A DNA stretch of 7,416 nt from contig CALJNY010000144.1 of assembly GCA_937981515.1 (NCBI GenBank), forward strand, positions 1-7,416, read 5' to 3'. This document shows, in pieces, positions 1-5,858 of this stretch; the first letter of the stretch is position 1; each line of letters begins with the position of its first letter. The translations under genes and the position numbers were made by a program. Source of the stretch: an uncultured Collinsella sp. (lineage in GTDB: Bacteria; Actinomycetota; Coriobacteriia; Coriobacteriales; Coriobacteriaceae). Below the pieces are notes generated by a model. That model had not been told where the DNA came from, made no database searches, and was given only the letters and a program-made list of their open reading frames with translations.

Positions 1-316
1 CCAGGGCTTCATCGGAGAGCTGCTCGCCACGGATCATGGCGAGGAAGAGCCCGGCCAAGCGGCGTGCCTCCTCGACCGTCTCGCCGGTGATGAGGTCGGC
101 CATGATATCGGCGCTGGCCTGGCTGATGGCACAACCGTGACCAGTAAAGGAAGCCTCCTCGATCACGCCGTTCTCGACACGCAGCTGCAAGGTGAGCTCG
201 TCGCCGCAGCTGGGGTTGATGCCCTCGTGCTCGTGCGTGGGGGTATCCATCTCGTACTTATAGTCGGGGTGCGAGTTGTGCTCCATAAACGTGGTGGAGG
301 TGTACAGATTACCCAT
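1..316 (-). CDS. sufU: SufU-type sulfur acceptor for Fe-S assembly, partial (3' end outside window)
   Basis: SufU is the zinc-binding partner of the cysteine desulfurase SufS; it accepts persulfide sulfur and passes it to the SufBCD scaffold in the cytoplasm. The 105 residues visible show the IscU/SufU fold signatures: Cys37 in NPSCGDE with the adjacent Asp39, and Cys62 in GHGCAIS, followed by the ASADIMADLITG helix. Two of the three usual cysteine ligands are therefore present; the third, expected near residue 125, lies beyond the left edge. The ATG at 316-314 overlaps the sufS stop by 8 nt (ATGGGTAA) and is preceded by GGAG at 325-328 with an 8-nt spacer, which supports this start over Met11. 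It is the last Suf gene seen in the operon. The family call is firm; IscU is less likely because the neighbours are Suf genes. Confidence 0.93.
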   Translation of the reverse strand, partial: MGNLYTSTTFMEHNSHPDYKYEMDTPTHEHEGINPSCGDELTLQLRVENGVIEEASFTGHGCAISQASADIMADLITGETVEEARRLAGLFLAMIRGEQLSDEAL

Positions 317-1634
317 TGAACGTGCTCCAAACGTGATGCAGGCCGGCGATGAACTTGTCGATGTCGGCCTTGTCGTTGTAGAAGGCCACGCTGGCGCGGC
401 AGCAGGCGAGGTTCTCGACTCCCAGCCAGGTAAGCAGCGGCTGCGCGCAGTGGTGACCGGCGCGGATGCAGACGCCGTCCATGTCCATGATGCTCGCGAC
501 GTCGTGCGGGTGGATGCCCTTGACGTTAAAGCTCACGACCCCGTGGTGGTTGTCCCAGTAGATGGAGCCGATGATCTGGACAAAGTCGAGCTGCATGAGC
601 TCGCCCATCAGGTAGTGGACGAGTGCCTGCTCGCGTGCCTGGATGTTTTCGTAGCCAACCGTGTTGACGAGGTAGTCGAGAGCGGCGCCTGTGGCGAAGA
701 TGCCGGCGGCGTCCTGCGTGCCGGCCTCAAACTTCTCGGGGACGGGCGCCCAGACGGCGTCTTGCTCGGTGACCGAATCGATCATCTCGCCGCCGGTGAG
801 CATGGGCGGCATGGCGTTCAGCAGGTCCATCTTGCCCCACAGCAAGCCGATGCCCATGGGGCCCATGGCCTTGTGCGCGCTAAAGGCAAAGAAGTCGGCG
901 CCCAGATCGGCCACGTTAACCGGCATGTGCGGCAGCGACTGCGCGCCGTCGACGACCAGATAGCCGCCATACTTGTGCACGAGCTTGCCGAGGTTCTTGA
1001 CCGGGTTCTCGACGCCTAACACGTTGGAGACCTGACCCACGGCCAGAATCTTGGTCTTGGGACCTACCTTGGCCAGAACCTCCTCGGTGGTGAGCTGGCC
1101 GGTCTTGGTGGGGTAGAGGTAGACGAGCTTGGCGCCGGTCTCGCGGCAGACCTGCTGCCACGGGATCAGGTTGGAGTGGTGCTCCATGATAGTGATGACG
1201 ACCTCGTCGCCGGGCTCCAGCACCGTGGGCGCAAAGCTCTTGGCGACCAGGTTGAGCGACTCGCTCGTGTTGCGGGTGAAGACGACCTCGTTGGCCTGGG
1301 CGGCGCCGATGAGGTCGGCAATCTGCTGGCGGACCTTAGCGATGGCATCGGTGGCCTCGACGGACAACGAGTACAAGCCGCGCAGCGGGTTGGCGTTCAT
1401 GCGCTGGTAGAAATCGCGCTCGGCGTCGAGTACGCAAGCGGGGCGCTGCGCGGTGGCGGCACTATCGAGGAAGGCGATCTCGGGATGCTGCTGGAACAGC
1501 GGGAACTGCGCCTTGTAGGGGTTAGTCTCGATGTCCACGGTGGGCCAGCCGCGCGAAGCTTCGTCGCTGGCGTCGAGCTCCATGGGCTCGGGGGCGGTGC
1601 AGGTATCGCATTTTACGTGCTCGGTATCGATCAT
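309..1634 (-). CDS. sufS: SufS cysteine desulfurase (PLP-dependent, class V aminotransferase fold)
   Basis: SufS converts L-cysteine to alanine and holds the sulfur as a persulfide for transfer to SufU. Of 441 residues, the catalytic core spans about 45-440. Visible hallmarks are EHHSN (151-155) at the cofactor ring, VVDGAQS (227-233) with Asp229 and Gln232, the PLP lysine Lys255 in SAHK, and the catalytic Cys396 in RAGHHCAQP. Family members are usually near 405 residues; this one has an extra N-terminal stretch of roughly 35 residues containing Cys9-x-x-Cys12 and many acidic residues. The start is supported by an ATGA overlap with the sufD stop and by AGGAG five bases upstream; Met18 is a possible shorter start. 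Cys411 beside the usual CRAS cysteine near the C-terminus is a small oddity. It is translationally coupled to sufD upstream and sufU downstream. Confidence 0.97.
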   Translation of the reverse strand: MIDTEHVKCDTCTAPEPMELDASDEASRGWPTVDIETNPYKAQFPLFQQHPEIAFLDSAATAQRPACVLDAERDFYQRMNANPLRGLYSLSVEATDAIAKVRQQIADLIGAAQANEVVFTRNTSESLNLVAKSFAPTVLEPGDEVVITIMEHHSNLIPWQQVCRETGAKLVYLYPTKTGQLTTEEVLAKVGPKTKILAVGQVSNVLGVENPVKNLGKLVHKYGGYLVVDGAQSLPHMPVNVADLGADFFAFSAHKAMGPMGIGLLWGKMDLLNAMPPMLTGGEMIDSVTEQDAVWAPVPEKFEAGTQDAAGIFATGAALDYLVNTVGYENIQAREQALVHYLMGELMQLDFVQIIGSIYWDNHHGVVSFNVKGIHPHDVASIMDMDGVCIRAGHHCAQPLLTWLGVENLACCRASVAFYNDKADIDKFIAGLHHVWSTFNG

Positions 1635-3010
1635 GCGAGCTCCTCTTCAAAGTTATCGATCAGGTTGTTGCCCAGGCGGTCGACGGCGGCGCGGGTGCGC
1701 TCATCGGTGGCGGAAAGCGCGGCGTCCTCCAGCTTGGCGCGGATGAACAGGTCCTCGGCGGCGTTTTGGTCAAGGCCGCGGCAGGCGAGGTAGAACAGCT
1801 GCTCGTCGCGGACATGGCCGATGGTGGCGCCGTGGTTGCCAGCGACGTCGTCCTCGTCGCATAGGATGACGGGGACGGTCTTGTTGTCGACGCCCTTGTT
1901 GGCCAAAAGCACCGTCTCGCGCTCGGTGCCGGTTGCGCCCTTGCAGCCGTGCACGAGGTCGATGGTGCCGCGGTAGACCTTCTTGGATGTGCCGGTCAGC
2001 ACGCCGTTGGCGTCGATCTCGCACTCGGTCTTGCGGCCGCGGTGGCGCAGCTCGTAGTTAAAGTCGCGCACCTGCTCGCGGGCGCCCAGGTAGTCGGTAT
2101 CGATCGTCACCTTGGCGGTGTCGCCCAGTAGGTCGCCAGCAAGGCCGGTGGCGCTGGCGCCGGCACCCAGGACAGTGTGCTGTACGTTGACGCGCGCGCC
2201 CTCGTCCAGGAACAGACCGGTGTCGTCGAGTGCAATCCAGCTGTCGTCGAGCGTCTGCGTGCAGGTCACGTTGACGGTGGCGTACTCGTGGGCACACACG
2301 CGCAGCACGGAACCCACGACGCCCTCGCCGGCAACGGGAGAGTCCAGCGCGATGGCAAGGTCGAGCGTTGCCTGCGGGCGGGTGACGACATCGATAGCGG
2401 CGATGGCCGCCGCCGCGTCGACGCCGCTAACGCGCACGGTAACCGTGGCGTGCTGGTACGCGGGCACATCGATGACGATGCGCTTGGTAGCGTGGTCGGC
2501 CAGGTAGGCGTAGGCAGCCTCGCCCATGCCGGTCTCGAAGGCCTCGGCGGGGGAGAGCTCCTCCTCGAGCTTGATGGCGCCGGCCTGGTAGACGGAGGTG
2601 GCGGGCACGTCGAGCTCGGTGTCGGGCGTGATGCGGGCGCGGTCGGCGGCGTCGCCGGGGGCGGAGGCGCGGCGCTCGGGGAAGCGCTCGGCCATGGCGT
2701 CCATGGCGGCGTCGAAGGCGTCGGCCGAGCCGGCGAACTGCTCGTCCAGCCCCTCGACCTCAACGGCCTCGGCGGGAGCGGTGACAAGCTCGTCGGAAAG
2801 TTCGAGCTTGGTCTGGTTCATCTTAAGCCAACCCCATGTGGCGGCCGGCATCGCATTGACGCCCCCGATCTCCTGCAGCACGCCGTCTCGGGGCTCCGAC
2901 CCTCCTCGCGTACCTTTAGTACGCGTCGTCGGGCTCGTCGCTCCCGATACGTCGCACTGCAGAAGCTCGGATGACGTAAATGCGTTCGGCGTGTTCGTGG
3001 TCTGTTTCAT
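1631..3010 (-). CDS. sufD: SufD scaffold subunit of the SufBCD complex, carrying an in-frame palindromic insert
   Basis: SufD pairs with SufB and two SufC ATPases to form the cluster-building scaffold in the cytoplasm. The C-terminal two thirds of this 459-residue protein is the SufB/SufD beta-helix core: DFNYELRHRGRKTECE (316-331), then YRGTIDLVHGCKG (346-358), and GNHGATIGHVRDEQLFYLACRGL (391-413), where His393 matches the conserved SufD histidine region. The N-terminal domain is Ala/Glu-rich. The motif AMPAATWGWLKMN (53-65) corresponds to the family's short N-terminal P-x-x-x-x-W segment, so starting at Met64 would cut into conserved sequence. The ATG at 3010 overlaps the sufB stop (TAATG) and has AAGGAG about 10 nt upstream. 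Residues 17-46 are encoded by a 90-bp palindrome (separate entry); removing the net 28 residues leaves an ordinary N-terminus. Codons stay in frame, so the protein is probably functional. Confidence 0.95.
   Translation of the reverse strand: MKQTTNTPNAFTSSELLQCDVSGATSPTTRTKGTRGGSEPRDGVLQEIGGVNAMPAATWGWLKMNQTKLELSDELVTAPAEAVEVEGLDEQFAGSADAFDAAMDAMAERFPERRASAPGDAADRARITPDTELDVPATSVYQAGAIKLEEELSPAEAFETGMGEAAYAYLADHATKRIVIDVPAYQHATVTVRVSGVDAAAAIAAIDVVTRPQATLDLAIALDSPVAGEGVVGSVLRVCAHEYATVNVTCTQTLDDSWIALDDTGLFLDEGARVNVQHTVLGAGASATGLAGDLLGDTAKVTIDTDYLGAREQVRDFNYELRHRGRKTECEIDANGVLTGTSKKVYRGTIDLVHGCKGATGTERETVLLANKGVDNKTVPVILCDEDDVAGNHGATIGHVRDEQLFYLACRGLDQNAAEDLFIRAKLEDAALSATDERTRAAVDRLGNNLIDNFEEELA
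2873..2962 (-). repeat. 90-bp imperfect palindromic element inside sufD, in frame and protein-coding
   Basis: The element begins and ends with CTGCAG (2873-2878 and 2957-2962). The innermost arms CGCGTAC (2907-2913) and GTACGCG (2919-2925) are perfect around a 5-nt loop. The outer 20 positions of the two arms match at 16 places, including shared CGT and TCGGG blocks; the middle of the arms is poorly matched, and the arms differ in length by 3 nt. It occupies exactly 30 codons of sufD (residues 17-46) without a stop, with Leu-Gln encoded at each end, so one CTGCAG could be a duplicated target and the net insert would be 84 nt. The layout resembles the Rickettsia palindromic elements, which sit in frame within genes. 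Mobility is inferred: only one copy is visible here. Confidence 0.8.
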
Positions 3011-4422
3011 TATCCGATCGCTCCTTCCATCTCGAGCTTGATCAGGTTGTTCATCTCAACGGCGTACTCAAGCGGCAGCTCCTTGGAGACCGGGTTGGCA
3101 AAGCCGTTGACGATCATGGTGCGGGCCTCTTCCTCCGAGATACCGCGGCTCATCAGGTAGAACACCTTATCGTCGCCGATGCGGCCGATAGTTGCCTCGT
3201 GGCCGATGTCGACGTTCTTGGCGCGGATGTCCATGGCGGGGATGGTATCGGAGCGGCTCTGGTCGTCGAGCATCAGCGACTGGCAGCTCACGGTTGCCTT
3301 GGAGCCCTCGGCCTTGGGCGTGGCCACGATGGAGCTACGGAAGGTCTGGATGCCGCCGCTCTTGGAGATGCCCTTGGTCTCGACGGTCGCTGAGGTCTCG
3401 GGCGCGTTGAGCACGACTTTGCAGCCGGTATCGAGGTTCTGGCCGGCGCCGGCAAAGGTGATGCCGGTAAAGCTCGAGCGGGCGCGACGGCCGTTGAGCA
3501 CGCTCATGGGGTAGAGATAACCCACGTGGCTACCGAAGGAGCCGCTGATCCACTCGATGTCGCCATCCTCGTCCACGCGCGCACGCTTGGTGTTGAGGTT
3601 GTACATGTTTTTGGACCAGTTTTCGATGGTCGAGTAGCGCAGGTGCGCGCGCTTGCCCACAAAGAGCTCCACAGCGCCGGCGTGGAGGTTGGCCACGTTG
3701 TACTTGGGCGCAGAGCAGCCCTCGATAAAGTGCAGGTCGGCGTCGTCCTCGACGATGATGAGCGTGTGCTCAAACTGGCCGGCGCCCTTGGCGTTGAGGC
3801 GGAAGTAGCTCTGCAGCGGGAAGTCGAGCTTGGTGCCCTTGGGCACGTAGACAAACGAACCGCCCGACCACACGGCACCGTGCAGGGCCGCAAACTTGTG
3901 GTCGGTGGGCGGGATGAGCGTCATAAACTTCTCGTGGATGAGCGGCTCCCACTGCGGGTCGTGCAGGGCCTCCTCAATGCCGGAGTAGACGATACCCATC
4001 TTGGACGCGGTGTCCTGCATGTTGTGGTAGACGAGCTCGGAGTCGTACTGCGCGCCGACGCCTGCCAGGTAGCTGCGCTCGGCCTCGGGAATGCCCAGGC
4101 GCTCAAAGGTGTTCTTGATGTCGTCGGGCACCGACTCCCAGTCGTGCTTTTGGTCGGTGTTGGGCTTGACGTAGGTGACGATGTTGTCCATGTCCAGGCC
4201 CTCGATGGAGGGGCCCCACGTCGGATCCGGGAAACGGTTAAAGATCTCGAGGGACTTGAGGCGCAGGTCGAGCATCCACTGCGGCTCGTCCTTCTTGGCG
4301 CTGATCTCGCGCACGATGTCGGGCGTGATGCCGGCGTCGAGGCGCTCGAAACCCTCCTCGCCATAGGTGAAGTCGTAGAGGCTGCGGTCGATGTCCGCGA
4401 CCTCGGTGCGGTTCTTGGTCAT
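3010..4422 (-). CDS. sufB: SufB scaffold subunit, site of Fe-S cluster assembly
   Basis: SufB receives sulfur and iron and forms the nascent Fe-S cluster within the SufBCD complex. The 470-residue length is normal for the family. Conserved stretches run throughout: PDPTWGPS near 65-72, the VYVPKGTKLDFPLQSYFR region (191-208), HFIEGCSAPKY with Cys236, ENWSKNMYNLNTKRA (267-281), Cys380 in VSCQSLM, DDQSRSDT (386-393), and GHEATIGRIGDDKVFYLMSRG (407-427) with His408 and Glu409. Cys236, Cys380, His408 and Glu409 line up with the residues reported as important in E. coli SufB (Cys254, Cys405, His433, Glu434). The ATG at 4422 follows the sufC stop by 12 nt with an AAAGGGG ribosome-binding sequence in the gap; its TAA overlaps the sufD ATG by one base. 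Nothing is truncated or unusual. Confidence 0.98.
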   Translation of the reverse strand: MTKNRTEVADIDRSLYDFTYGEEGFERLDAGITPDIVREISAKKDEPQWMLDLRLKSLEIFNRFPDPTWGPSIEGLDMDNIVTYVKPNTDQKHDWESVPDDIKNTFERLGIPEAERSYLAGVGAQYDSELVYHNMQDTASKMGIVYSGIEEALHDPQWEPLIHEKFMTLIPPTDHKFAALHGAVWSGGSFVYVPKGTKLDFPLQSYFRLNAKGAGQFEHTLIIVEDDADLHFIEGCSAPKYNVANLHAGAVELFVGKRAHLRYSTIENWSKNMYNLNTKRARVDEDGDIEWISGSFGSHVGYLYPMSVLNGRRARSSFTGITFAGAGQNLDTGCKVVLNAPETSATVETKGISKSGGIQTFRSSIVATPKAEGSKATVSCQSLMLDDQSRSDTIPAMDIRAKNVDIGHEATIGRIGDDKVFYLMSRGISEEEARTMIVNGFANPVSKELPLEYAVEMNNLIKLEMEGAIG

Positions 4423-4434
4423 TACGTCGCCCCT

Positions 4435-5235
4435 TTACGCCTGCTGCTCGGCAGCGGCGGTCTCGGCCTGGGCGCGCTGCTCGGCGGCCTCGCGCTCGAA
4501 GGTCTCAAAACCGTTCTTATCGATCCAGGGGATGAGCGAGGCGTCGTCCTCGCGCACGATATGGCCTTTGACCATAACGTGGACGCGGTCGACATCCAGG
4601 TGCTCCAGGATGCGCGTGTTGTGCGTGATGATGAGCATGGAGCCGTCGCAGCTCTTGCGGTAGGCGTCCATGCCGTGGCTGACGGTGGAAAGCGCGTCGA
4701 CGTCCAGGCCGGAGTCGGTTTCGTCCAGGATGGCGAGCTTGGGCTGCAGCAGCAGGAGCTGGAGCATCTCGACCTTCTTCTTCTCGCCACCCGAGAAGCC
4801 AACGCCCAGCTCGCGGTTGAGGTAGGCGGTATCCATGTTGAGCGCGGCCGCGAGCTCCTTGACGCGACGGCGGAACTCCTTGCCCTTCATCTCCAGGCCG
4901 GGGCGGCCGGCGATGCTGGCGCGCAAAAAGCTCGACAGCGGCACGCCCGGGATCTCGACCGGGGCCTGGAAGCTCAGGAACAGGCCGGCGCGCGAACGCT
5001 TGTCGGTGGTGAGCTCGGTGATGTCCTGGCCGTCAAAGACGATGCGGCCGTCGTTGACCGTGTAGACGGGGTCGCCCATGACCAGGTGGCCGAGGGTGGA
5101 CTTGCCGGCGCCGTTGGGGCCCATCAGCACGTGGGTCTCGCCGGCGGCGACGTTGAGGTTGACGTTGTGAAGGATGGTCTTCTCGTCCACGGAGGCGGTC
5201 AGACCTTCGATGGAAAGCAGCGGATTTGCGCTCAT
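4435..5235 (-). CDS. sufC: SufC, ABC-type ATPase of the SufBCD complex
   Basis: SufC is a soluble ABC ATPase that drives shape changes of the SufB-SufD pair during cluster assembly; it is not a transporter component. In 266 residues it shows Walker A GPNGAGKST (39-47), the Q-loop Gln90 in LSFQAP, signature FSGGEKKK (147-154), Walker B LAILDETDSGLD (167-178) with the Suf-type ETDSGLD, and the switch His205 in IITHN. The tail after about residue 247 is Ala/Glu/Gln-rich and slightly longer than usual. I chose the ATG at 5235 because AGAGAGGG lies five bases upstream and the protein then opens SANPLLSIEGL. An in-frame ATG at 5265 would lie inside an inverted repeat in the leader and add ten non-conserved residues. 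First gene of the operon. Confidence 0.97.
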   Translation of the reverse strand: MSANPLLSIEGLTASVDEKTILHNVNLNVAAGETHVLMGPNGAGKSTLGHLVMGDPVYTVNDGRIVFDGQDITELTTDKRSRAGLFLSFQAPVEIPGVPLSSFLRASIAGRPGLEMKGKEFRRRVKELAAALNMDTAYLNRELGVGFSGGEKKKVEMLQLLLLQPKLAILDETDSGLDVDALSTVSHGMDAYRKSCDGSMLIITHNTRILEHLDVDRVHVMVKGHIVREDDASLIPWIDKNGFETFEREAAEQRAQAETAAAEQQA

Positions 5236-5240
5236 GCTGT

Positions 5241-5248
5241 CCCTCTCT
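5241..5248 (-). promoter_or_regulatory. Ribosome-binding site of sufC
   Basis: Read on the minus strand this is AGAGAGGG, five bases before the ATG at 5235. It decides in favour of that start over the in-frame ATG 30 bases upstream at 5265. Confidence 0.7.
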
Positions 5249-5257
5249 GTATATGGT

Positions 5258-5273
5258 GTACACATAGGTGTAC
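5258..5273. promoter_or_regulatory. Perfect inverted repeat in the sufC leader, candidate operator
   Basis: GTACAC (5258-5263) and GTGTAC (5268-5273) form perfect 6-bp arms around ATAG. The site lies 23-38 bases upstream of the chosen sufC start and downstream of the candidate promoter, so a protein bound here could block elongation; a short RNA hairpin is the alternative. No specific regulator is assigned. Confidence 0.45.
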
Positions 5274-5299
5274 TAAACCCTAGGAATCTTCTCGGAATA

Positions 5300-5327
5300 A
5301 AGTTACTATGGGTTCGGCGTTAGTCAA
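5300..5327 (-). promoter_or_regulatory. Candidate promoter of the suf operon
   Basis: On the minus strand TTGACT (5327-5322) matches five of six consensus -35 bases. TAACTT (5305-5300) follows after 16 bp as a weaker -10 with three of six matches. Transcription would start near 5293, giving a leader of about 58 nt before sufC. The -35 box lies within the inverted repeat at 5320-5343, which fits repression at this promoter. The -10 assignment is uncertain. Confidence 0.4.
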
Positions 5328-5343
5328 GGGAAAACCCGACTAA
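5320..5343. promoter_or_regulatory. Inverted repeat TTAGTC-N12-GACTAA over the suf -35 box, candidate Rrf2 operator
   Basis: Outer arms TTAGTC (5320-5325) and GACTAA (5338-5343) are perfect. Inner GGG (5328-5330) and CCC (5335-5337) add pairing around AAAA, with AA left unpaired on one side. The 24-bp size and the AGTC/GACT content are similar to E. coli IscR type 1 sites, and the repeat covers the candidate suf -35 element. Binding by the adjacent regulator is inferred. Confidence 0.5.
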
Positions 5344-5355
5344 TCCACTCGACTT

Positions 5356-5385
5356 TTCAGATTGTGGGACAAATTCATCGATAGT
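5356..5385 (+). promoter_or_regulatory. Weak candidate promoter of the Rrf2 regulator gene
   Basis: TTCAGA (5356-5361) and GATAGT (5380-5385) each match four of six consensus bases with an 18-bp spacer. The transcript would start near 5392, leaving a short leader that still includes the GGAAGGG ribosome-binding sequence. The inverted repeat at 5366-5394 covers the spacer and -10, as expected for self-control. Low-scoring boxes make this tentative. Confidence 0.3.
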
Positions 5386-5394
5386 GCTTGTCCC
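5366..5394. promoter_or_regulatory. Inverted repeat GGGACAA-N15-TTGTCCC before the regulator gene, candidate autoregulatory operator
   Basis: Perfect 7-bp arms at 5366-5372 and 5388-5394 are separated by 15 bp, for a 29-bp site ending 21 bases before the Rrf2 start. Its length suits a dimeric Rrf2-family protein. The arm sequence differs from the repeat at 5320-5343, so the two may be read by different proteins or with different affinity. Confidence 0.45.
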
Positions 5395-5415
5395 CAGCAT
5401 TATGGAAGGGTAGGT

Positions 5416-5847
5416 ATGCTCATTTCTTCCAAGGGCCGCTATGCCCTCCGTTTGATGATTTATATCGCGGCGTTGGGTGACGCCGAAGGCAAGATTGCCC
5501 TGCGCGAGGTCGCCGACCGTGAGCATATCTCACAAAAGTACTTGGAGCAGCTGGTTCGTCCGCTTATGAAGGCTGGCCTGCTTAGGAGCGTACGCGGCAA
5601 GGGTGGCGGCTACATGATGGCCAAGGACCCGGCCGAGGTGCGCGCCGGCGACATCCTGCGCGCCGTCGAGGGTAGCACGGCCCCGGTGGCGTGCGACGGC
5701 ATTGACAACAGCTGCACCCGTAGCGATCTGTGCTCGACCGTCAAGTTCTGGCGCGGCCTAGACGACGTGATCGAAAAGTACGTAGATGGCGTGACGTTGG
5801 CCGACCTAGCCGCCGTCCCCGAGATCAACTTTGACATTAAGTTGTAG
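5416..5847 (+). CDS. Rrf2/IscR-family transcription regulator, likely Fe-S sensing regulator of the suf operon
   Basis: The 143-residue protein is a typical Rrf2 regulator: the N-terminal MLISSKGRYALRLMIYIA helix, a winged helix-turn-helix at about 28-55 (REVADREHISQKYLEQLV), and the wing RSVRGKGGGYMMAK (57-70). Cys93, Cys100 and Cys106 form C-x6-C-x5-C, close to the C-x5-C-x5-C that binds the cluster in E. coli IscR, so it very probably binds an Fe-S cluster. The ATG at 5416 fits the conserved start and has GGAAGGG five bases upstream; an upstream in-frame ATG at 5362 would add 18 residues, lacks a ribosome-binding site and lies in the control region. Divergent placement next to sufC argues that it controls suf genes and itself. 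NsrR-like nitric oxide sensing cannot be excluded. Confidence 0.93.
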   Translation: MLISSKGRYALRLMIYIAALGDAEGKIALREVADREHISQKYLEQLVRPLMKAGLLRSVRGKGGGYMMAKDPAEVRAGDILRAVEGSTAPVACDGIDNSCTRSDLCSTVKFWRGLDDVIEKYVDGVTLADLAAVPEINFDIKL

Positions 5848-5858
5848 GGTTGGCTTTT

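Noticed and set aside
276..1019. 247-codon plus-strand frame opposite sufS
   Set aside because: It is antisense to the catalytic part of SufS and has no recognisable domain; it arises from GC-rich codon structure.
2873..2962. CRISPR repeat or insertion sequence
   Set aside because: There is only one copy, no spacers and no transposase frame; the unit is a single palindrome that encodes part of SufD.
2177..2974. 265-codon plus-strand frame opposite sufD
   Set aside because: It is a Gly/Val/Ala-rich low-complexity translation of the sufD complement, with no supporting start signal.
5236..5265. Upstream ATG of sufC at 5265, adding ten residues
   Set aside because: It lies within the GTACAC/GTGTAC palindrome and adds non-conserved residues, whereas the ATG at 5235 has a well-spaced AGAGAGGG.
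3526..5283. 585-codon open frame on the plus strand opposite sufB and sufC
   Set aside because: It lies antisense to two clear Suf genes, its translation is rich in Val, Asp, Leu and His as expected from the complement of GC-biased codons, and it shows no domain. It is a shadow frame.
5362..5415. Upstream start of the Rrf2 regulator, adding 18 residues
   Set aside because: It lies inside the inverted repeat and promoter region. Family proteins begin with the M-x-I-S-x-K-G-R-Y-A pattern found at 5416, which has a good ribosome-binding site.
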